NCBI GenBank assembly: GCA_045531955.1
Contig: JAZSFC010000004.1
Span: forward strand, 4,577 to 68,576
From: SIG299 sp045531955
Lineage (GTDB): Bacteria; Bacillota; Clostridia; Lachnospirales; Lachnospiraceae
DNA length: 64,000 bases
Reading direction: 5' to 3'
Shown: piece by piece, positions 59,424-64,000 of the stretch
Position numbering within the stretch: position 1 is the stretch's first letter
How the letters are laid out: the number at the start of each line of letters is the position of its first letter
Notes under the pieces: model-generated
What the model was told of the DNA's origin: nothing
Database searches by the model: none
The model's input: only the letters and a program-made list of their open reading frames with translations
Program-made: the position numbers and the translations under genes

Positions 59424-60290
59424 GTGAAAATAAGTGAAACTTTCAGAAAACGTGCCCTTTATGGCGTGGCGATTTTCTGCATTACGGCAATTGCAACAGT
59501 GGGTGCATTAAGCATAGGAGGAAATGAGGAGGATAATACACCGGATTCCCTGGTAGATTTAAACGAAACCAACGAGCCGGGTGATACTCAGGTAGCCGAT
59601 GGCGGCGAGAACCAGCCGGAAGTACAGAATCCGGATGTACAGGTAGGTGACAATACAGAGGTTCAGCAGGATCCGGCTCAGACCGCACAGAATCCGGAGG
59701 ATAAGGATTCCGAGCAGGTAGCACTTGGCGGGGAGGAAGGAACCGGAGTACAGCAGCCGGAAGCAAAGGACCCGTCCCAGGTGGCTGCTATAACAGAAAC
59801 TCCGGCAGAAACGACAGAGCCAGAGCAGACAGAGGTGTTAAGCCCTCAGTTAATTGCAGAGCAGTTGACCTTTGATAAGTCTGCCGGGCTTTTATGGCCT
59901 ATTGCGGGCGAAGTGATTATTCCGTACAGCCCGGACCATGGTGTGTTTTATCAAACCTTAGACCAGTTCTCCACCAGTGAAGCTTTAGTGCTTTCCTCCG
60001 CTGTGGGAACAGAGGTTAAGGCGGCGGCAAAGGGTGTGGTTACAGCGATTGAAGAGGATGTCCGCACCGGAACTACAGTAACCTTGGCTTTAGGCAATAA
60101 CACCAGTTTAGTATATGGCCAGCTGGATGTGACAGAATTAAAGGAAGGCGATATTTTAGAAGCCGGTGACTGTATCGGTACCGTGGCAGAGCCAACCAGA
60201 TATTATGTGGTGGAAGGTCCGAACCTTTACTTTAAGGTAATGGAGGGTGAAACAAGTATTGACCCGACAGAATTATTAACAGAAGAATAG
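59424..60290 (+). CDS. SpoIIQ-like protein with degenerate M23 (LytM) domain
   Basis: 288 residues: membrane anchor (about 10-32), a long acidic Gln/Pro/Thr/Glu-rich spacer (about 40-150) and a C-terminal M23 fold (about 165-288; GLLWPIAGEVIIPYSPDHGVFY and KAAAKGVVTAIEEDV). The metal ligands are missing: the usual YAHL and GPHLHFE appear as VYGQLD and GPNLYFKV, so it cannot be an active endopeptidase. B. subtilis SpoIIQ is similarly inactive and docks SpoIIIAH across the forespore septum. GTG at 59424 behind CAGGGG is chosen as the start. The sigma-F-like promoter supports this assignment. Confidence 0.72.
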   Translation: MKISETFRKRALYGVAIFCITAIATVGALSIGGNEEDNTPDSLVDLNETNEPGDTQVADGGENQPEVQNPDVQVGDNTEVQQDPAQTAQNPEDKDSEQVALGGEEGTGVQQPEAKDPSQVAAITETPAETTEPEQTEVLSPQLIAEQLTFDKSAGLLWPIAGEVIIPYSPDHGVFYQTLDQFSTSEALVLSSAVGTEVKAAAKGVVTAIEEDVRTGTTVTLALGNNTSLVYGQLDVTELKEGDILEAGDCIGTVAEPTRYYVVEGPNLYFKVMEGETSIDPTELLTEE

Positions 60291-60307
60291 AAGCAGGAAA
60301 TTATGTG

Positions 60308-60393
60308 AAAGCGGTCGGTATAGCCGGTACAGTATCAGGTGCTGCATGCAGCACAGGGTTAATGTGTGAGGAGTCCGACCGCTTTATTTTTTG
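60308..60393 (+). terminator. Long terminator after the SpoIIQ-like gene
   Basis: AAAGCGGTCGG (60308-60318) pairs with CCGACCGCTTT (60375-60385), then ATTTTTTG. The 56-nt loop contains another palindrome, GTGCTGCATGCAGCAC (about 60339-60354). Confidence 0.8.
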
Positions 60394-60447
60394 ATTGTAC
60401 AAAGAAGAATCAAGGAGCGATTATCTATGTACCGGCTTCCTGATTTA

Positions 60448-61116
60448 TTATATGCAATACATAGTGACAAAGTGACACATACTTCCGGCTAAAACAAAGC
60501 AGTGAAAGATTTCATGGGAACCGAAATTTTTATGCAAACGGTTGAAAACCTGAAATTTGCAGGCGTAAATGATGCCGCCGATGGTGTAGATAATGCCGCC
60601 GGCCAGTAACCAGTAAAAGGCCGGCTTGTTTAAAAGTTCCACGATATCACCAAAAGAGAAAACGCACAGCCAGCCCATGGCAATGTATATCAGGGCAGAT
60701 ACCCATTTCGGACAGTTAATAAAAAAGATGCATTGCAAAATACCGAGTAAGGCAACGCCCCAGACAAGCAGGAACAGGGAGGTGCCGCCGGCACCGCTTA
60801 AGGTAATGAGACAGACCGGTGTGTAGGTGCCTGCAATCAGGACATAAATCATGATATGGTCCAGTTTTTTTAGCCGTAAGTTTATTTTTGCGGATAAATT
60901 AAAGGTGTGATACAGGGTGCTGGCAGTATATAACAGAAACATGCTGGCAGCAAAAATACAAAGAGAAACAATATATACCGGATGTTCGCCCTGTACTGCC
61001 CGGACAAGCAGGGGAAGTGCGGCCAGGACGACTAAAACTGCACCGATAAAATGGGTCAGTGCACTGCCCGGATCCTTTGGATGAGTGACGTTTTGCTGAA
61101 AGGTTTCTTTTGACAT
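60448..61116 (-). CDS. Hemolysin III family (PAQR) membrane protein
   Basis: 222 residues with seven membrane helices, the YqfA/HlyIII branch of the PAQR family. The conserved metal-site residues are in TASTLYHTFN (helix 2) and GSHEIFHCFVLAGSMCHF (helix 7). Family members are zinc-dependent hydrolases in the membrane; the hemolysin label is historical. The frame is open to 61206, but TAAAGGAGG on the minus strand fits the ATG at 61116. It is a single gene. Confidence 0.92.
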   Translation of the reverse strand: MSKETFQQNVTHPKDPGSALTHFIGAVLVVLAALPLLVRAVQGEHPVYIVSLCIFAASMFLLYTASTLYHTFNLSAKINLRLKKLDHIMIYVLIAGTYTPVCLITLSGAGGTSLFLLVWGVALLGILQCIFFINCPKWVSALIYIAMGWLCVFSFGDIVELLNKPAFYWLLAGGIIYTIGGIIYACKFQVFNRLHKNFGSHEIFHCFVLAGSMCHFVTMYCI

Positions 61117-61373
61117 AACAGATGTATCCTCCTTTAAATTAGTTTGCTGGTGTTTAGTATATGAAAGAATGATAAAGTTATTCATGACATTACATGTGGT
61201 TTTCAATACTACGTAATTTGTAATTTAATACTACAACATATGTTTTTGAAATGCAAGAAGAAGAATATTAAGTTTTTATAAAAGAATATTTTGCTTGCAT
61301 GTTCCGGGGCTTTTAGAGTAGAATGAAATCTGATGAACCGGATATTGTGATTATTTAGAAAAGGGGAATTGCC

Positions 61374-61577
61374 ATGGATATTCAGGTAGGAGATATTGTC
61401 ACCTTAAAAAAACAGCATCCTTGCGGCAGTAAGGAATGGGAAGTGCTCCGTGTCGGTATGGACTTCCGTTTAAAGTGTATGGGCTGTGACCATCAGGTCA
61501 TGATTCCGCGGAAGCAGGTGGAAAAAAACATCCGCCAGATAAAAAGCTGCGGAACGCCGGAAAACAAAACAGAGTGA
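61374..61577 (+). CDS. DUF951 family protein
   Basis: 67 residues, SH3-like DUF951 protein of unknown function, recognised by DIQVGDIVTLKKQHPCGSKEW and the CMGCDH motif, which with the first Cys could bind zinc. It is usually found near ychF, rpsF and ssb in Firmicutes, consistent with the genes here. AAAAGGGGAATT precedes the ATG. Confidence 0.92.
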   Translation: MDIQVGDIVTLKKQHPCGSKEWEVLRVGMDFRLKCMGCDHQVMIPRKQVEKNIRQIKSCGTPENKTE

Positions 61578-61585
61578 GAGTACCT

Positions 61586-61849
61586 ATGCAAAAAGAAGAT
61601 TGGAGATTTTGTAAAAAATGCCTGGTGCGGGATTTTGATGAGGGTGATTTGTTCCGTACCATGCAGGAATATATAGCACGCATCGATGAGGATATTAAAA
61701 CCCCAAAGGAAGAATACGAGGCACGCCTGCAGATTTGTACGGAATGTGACAGCCTGTTAAACGGAATGTGCGGGGTTTGCGGCTGTTATGTGGAAATGCG
61801 CGCTGCGGTAAAAACACATTACTGCCCGGCAGTACACAAGAAGTGGTAG
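61586..61849 (+). CDS. DUF6171 family zinc-ribbon-like protein
   Basis: About 87 residues with an N-terminal CKKC and a C-terminal Cys cluster (CTECDSLLNGMCGVCGCYVE and a final CP), likely two zinc sites. It matches the pattern of DUF6171, found in Lachnospiraceae without known function. GTG at 61574 is in frame and overlaps DUF951; the ATG at 61586 is preferred, though the ribosome site is weak in both cases. It ends 6 bp before the CapA gene. Confidence 0.82.
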   Translation: MQKEDWRFCKKCLVRDFDEGDLFRTMQEYIARIDEDIKTPKEEYEARLQICTECDSLLNGMCGVCGCYVEMRAAVKTHYCPAVHKKW

Positions 61850-61855
61850 GATAAC

Positions 61856-63169
61856 ATGAAGAAATTAATAGAAACAATTTTATTACTGGGCTTTACGGTT
61901 TTTCTCTCGGCCTGTGGGCAGAAAACATCCGTGGAGCCTGTTTTAACGCCGACACCGATGTTGCAGGTGAGTGTTGCGGTGTCACCAACGGAAGCCATCG
62001 TGCTGACGGTCACACCGCTTCCAACGGAAGCCTCGACGCCGACAGTTACATCAAGTCCAACGGAATCGCCGGTGCCGACAGCCGTACCAACAACAAGCAC
62101 GCCGGTACCGACCGCCACTCCCACACCAAAGCCATCGGTAACTTTAGTCATGGCAGGAGATATTCTGCTTCATACCAGAATCCATGAGTACAGTAAACAG
62201 GCGGACGGCAGCTATAATTATGATACCATCTTTGCGAATCTGGCAGAGGAAATTTCTGCGGCGGATTTGGCGCTGGTAAACCAGGAGGTAATTATCGGAG
62301 GAGAGGAACTTGGCATTTCCGGTTATCCTTCCTTTAATGCACCCAAAGAAGCGGGAGAGGCATTGGTAAAGGCAGGCTTTGATGTGGTACTGCATGCCAC
62401 CAATCACGCATTGGATAAAAAGGGGAAGGGCGTTTTAAATACATTGCAATTTTGGGAAGAACACTATCCGGAAATTGGTGTATTGGGAATTCACGACAGC
62501 AAAGAAGATCAGGAAGAACTTTATATTACGGAAATCGAAGGTATCCGCATTGCCATCTTGAATTATACCTACGGAACCAACGGTATCGCTATGCCAAAAG
62601 GTATGCCTTATGCGGTGGATATGCTGGAGAAAACTGCGGTAAAAGAGGATATCCGGAGGGCAAAAGAACAGGCGGATATTGTAATTGTGTGTCCCCACTG
62701 GGGGACGGAATACCGGCTGACGCCGGATAAAAGCCAAAAAGAATGGACGGAGCTGTTTTTGGAGGAAGGGGTAGACTTGGTATTGGGGACCCACCCTCAT
62801 GTGATAGAACCGGTGGAACTGCTTACGAATCCGGAAACCGGGGAGCAGATGCCGGTATTTTACTCCATCGGAAATTTTGTTAACTGGACCTCCGGCAAGG
62901 GAGAGGGAGTTGCAAACCGCATGGTTGGAGGCATCCCGGATATTACCATTGAACGGGATGAAAAAGGAAACGCCTATATTGCAGACTACCGTATTACGGC
63001 AATCGTGTGTCATGTGGAGAAAAAAACAAACGGAATTACCGTATATCCGCTTTCGAAATACACGGAAGAACTGGCAGAGCGGAATGCTATCAAAAACCAG
63101 GATCCGCAGTTTTCCCTGGAATATTGCACAAATCTTTGTAATGAAATCTGGGGCGATTTGTGGAAGTGA
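61856..63169 (+). CDS. CapA-family metallophosphatase lipoprotein
   Basis: 437 residues: signal peptide with lipobox LSAC, a Thr/Pro/Ser-rich tether to about residue 95, and a PgsA/CapA domain (about 97-400). Metal and active-site motifs are MAGDILLHTRIHEY, NQEV, HATNHALD, PHWGTEY and LGTHPHVIEP, all complete. CapA of Bacillus takes part in poly-gamma-glutamate capsule making, but no capBC genes are near, and most clostridial CapA lipoproteins have unknown roles. Acts at the cell surface. Confidence 0.9.
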   Translation: MKKLIETILLLGFTVFLSACGQKTSVEPVLTPTPMLQVSVAVSPTEAIVLTVTPLPTEASTPTVTSSPTESPVPTAVPTTSTPVPTATPTPKPSVTLVMAGDILLHTRIHEYSKQADGSYNYDTIFANLAEEISAADLALVNQEVIIGGEELGISGYPSFNAPKEAGEALVKAGFDVVLHATNHALDKKGKGVLNTLQFWEEHYPEIGVLGIHDSKEDQEELYITEIEGIRIAILNYTYGTNGIAMPKGMPYAVDMLEKTAVKEDIRRAKEQADIVIVCPHWGTEYRLTPDKSQKEWTELFLEEGVDLVLGTHPHVIEPVELLTNPETGEQMPVFYSIGNFVNWTSGKGEGVANRMVGGIPDITIERDEKGNAYIADYRITAIVCHVEKKTNGITVYPLSKYTEELAERNAIKNQDPQFSLEYCTNLCNEIWGDLWK

Positions 63170-63185
63170 TTAGGGAAAAAAGTGG

Positions 63186-63214
63186 TTGACAAGCCGCTTA
63201 ACCTATGGTAAAAT
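63186..63214 (+). promoter_or_regulatory. Sigma-A promoter of rpsF-ssb
   Basis: Perfect TTGACA (63186-63191) and TAAAAT (63209-63214), 17-bp spacer, leading to the ribosomal operon. Confidence 0.88.
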
Positions 63215-63221
63215 TCTGTTT

Positions 63222-63293
63222 TGTGACGAGTAAATTTTTCCTTGCTCTCTTCAGGGAAGAGGGCCAGAGACCAAAAGGAGGTGCAACACAACT
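63222..63293 (+). other. Leader of rpsF-ssb, with hairpin
   Basis: The leader of about 70 nt holds a stem (CTCTTC-AGG-GAAGAG, about 63246-63260) just before AAAGGAGG at about 63274. An S6:S18-binding leader controls rpsF in many bacteria, but I cannot find its conserved CCG loop with confidence, so regulation is only possible. Confidence 0.35.
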
Positions 63294-63584
63294 ATGAACC
63301 AGTATGAATTAGCGTTAGTTGTTAGTGCAAAAGTTGAGGATGACGTAAAGGCTGCTACTTTAGAAAAGGCGCAGAAGTACATTACCAGATTCGGCGGCGT
63401 TGTAACAAACGTTGAAGATCAGGGTAAGAAGAGACTTGCTTACGAAATTCAGAAGATGAAAGAAGGACATTACTACTTCATTCAGTTCGATGCTGATGCT
63501 ACAGTTCCAGCGGAAGTTGAGAAGAGAGTACGCATTATGGACAATGTCATCAGATTCTTATGCGTTAGACGGGATGCAGAATAA
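63294..63584 (+). CDS. rpsF: 30S ribosomal protein S6
   Basis: 96 residues with the S6 ferredoxin-like fold; MNQYELALVVSAKVED, then EDQGKKRLAYEIQKMKEGHYYFIQF. Strong ribosome site (AAAGGAGGTGC). Followed by ssb in the standard rpsF-ssb-rpsR order; rpsR would lie beyond the window. Confidence 0.97.
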   Translation: MNQYELALVVSAKVEDDVKAATLEKAQKYITRFGGVVTNVEDQGKKRLAYEIQKMKEGHYYFIQFDADATVPAEVEKRVRIMDNVIRFLCVRRDAE

Positions 63585-63599
63585 TAGGAGGTATTCCTA

Positions 63600-64000
63600 A
63601 TGAACAGAGTTATCTTAATGGGTAGACTCACTCGTGACCCAGATATCAGATATTCCCAGAGCGGAGATAATATGGCGATTGCAAGATTTACGCTTGCAGT
63701 TGACAGAAGAGGCAGACGTGACGGCGGTAATGACCAGCAGACAGCAGACTTTATCGGTTGTGTATGTTTTGGCAGACAGGCTGAGTTTGCAGAAAAGTAT
63801 TTGAGACAGGGTACGAAGATTGCTGTAACCGGCAGAATCCAGACCGGCAGCTACACAAACAAGGATGGTCAGAAGGTTTACACTACAGACGTGGTACTCG
63901 ATGATATCGAATTCGCAGAGAGCAAAAATGCTCAGGGCGGCGATAACGGCGGTAACTACAGCTACAGTGCACCGGCAAGACCGGAACCAAGTGCAGCAGG
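63600..64000 (+). CDS. ssb: Single-stranded DNA-binding protein (3' end outside window)
   Basis: The ATG at 63600 follows TAGGAGG and begins MNRVILMGRLTRDPDIRYSQ. The OB-fold runs on through ADFIGCVCFGRQAEFAEKYL and GSYTNKDGQKVYTTDVV, and the Gly/Asn/Ser-rich linker has begun when the window stops. About 133 codons are visible; the acidic C-terminal tip is not. It binds ssDNA during replication and repair. Confidence 0.96.
   Translation, partial: MNRVILMGRLTRDPDIRYSQSGDNMAIARFTLAVDRRGRRDGGNDQQTADFIGCVCFGRQAEFAEKYLRQGTKIAVTGRIQTGSYTNKDGQKVYTTDVVLDDIEFAESKNAQGGDNGGNYSYSAPARPEPSAA

Noticed and set aside
63222..63293. S6:S18 autoregulatory RNA leader
   Set aside because: A hairpin is present but the conserved CCG-containing loop is not evident, so I report only a leader with a hairpin.

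Overview
The window looks like chromosomal DNA of a spore-forming gut-type Firmicute, most likely family Lachnospiraceae (Clostridium cluster XIVa). This rests on the mixed gene content: clostridial sporulation genes (spoVT, yabP, yabQ, spoIIE, spoIIR, a SipL-like DUF3794-LysM protein, a SpoIIQ-like protein), T-box leaders, small families such as DUF951, DUF6171 and DUF6465-like, and many plant- or host-glycan enzymes. It carries no IS element, integrase, prophage, tRNA, rRNA or CRISPR array that I can see.

Layout. 1-8.9 kb: a sugar-type ABC transporter operon with two permeases, a large lipoprotein binding protein, two separate MsmX-type ATPases and four unrecognised membrane proteins, closed by a strong terminator and followed by an AraC-type regulator. 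10-18.2 kb: a core cluster in nearly the Bacillus subtilis order (spoVT, mazG, hup, rqcP, yabP, yabQ, divIC, spoIIE, tilS, hpt, ftsH). Its spoIIE has a Spo0A-type promoter with a 21-bp spacer but encodes a protein without the usual membrane domain. 18.5-25.4 kb: GH13 glycosidase, MATE exporter, HAD phosphatase, YitT protein and a CotH-type lipoprotein. 25.4-27.1 kb: a tryptophan T-box leader and a lone trpB. 27.1-28.8 kb (minus): a HigBA-like toxin-antitoxin pair and a PHP phosphoesterase. 28.9-29.4 kb: a long imperfect palindrome. 29.4-34 kb: PrcB-like lipoprotein, SipL-like protein, a hypothetical protein, ispE and spoIIR. 34.2-40.9 kb: ddl, murI, DUF1934, CE2 esterase, a second palindrome, plsC and a VanY-like carboxypeptidase with 21-residue repeats. 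41-47.4 kb: an isoleucine T-box and ileS, a third palindrome, and glycogen phosphorylase. 47.5-52.3 kb: GH43 and GH127 arabinose-releasing enzymes and an AraC regulator. 52.3-55.6 kb: a TolQ/TolR-like proton-channel operon, unexpected in a monoderm. 55.7-64 kb: DUF6465-like protein, glycerate kinase, alpha/beta hydrolase, LytTR-DUF3021 pair, SpoIIQ-like protein, hemolysin III, zinc-binding small proteins, CapA lipoprotein, then rpsF and ssb (cut by the window end).

Themes: glycan uptake and breakdown (ABC operon, GH13, GH43, GH127, CE2, GlgP); early sporulation and forespore signalling (spoIIE, spoIIR, SpoIIQ-like, all tied to sigma-F); and cell-wall supply (ddl, murI, VanY). The best candidates for undescribed biology are the five-gene TolQ/TolR-like operon (52.3-55.6 kb), the nine-gene ABC operon with four orphan membrane proteins, and three long imperfect palindromes of 155 to about 450 bp in intergenic DNA.
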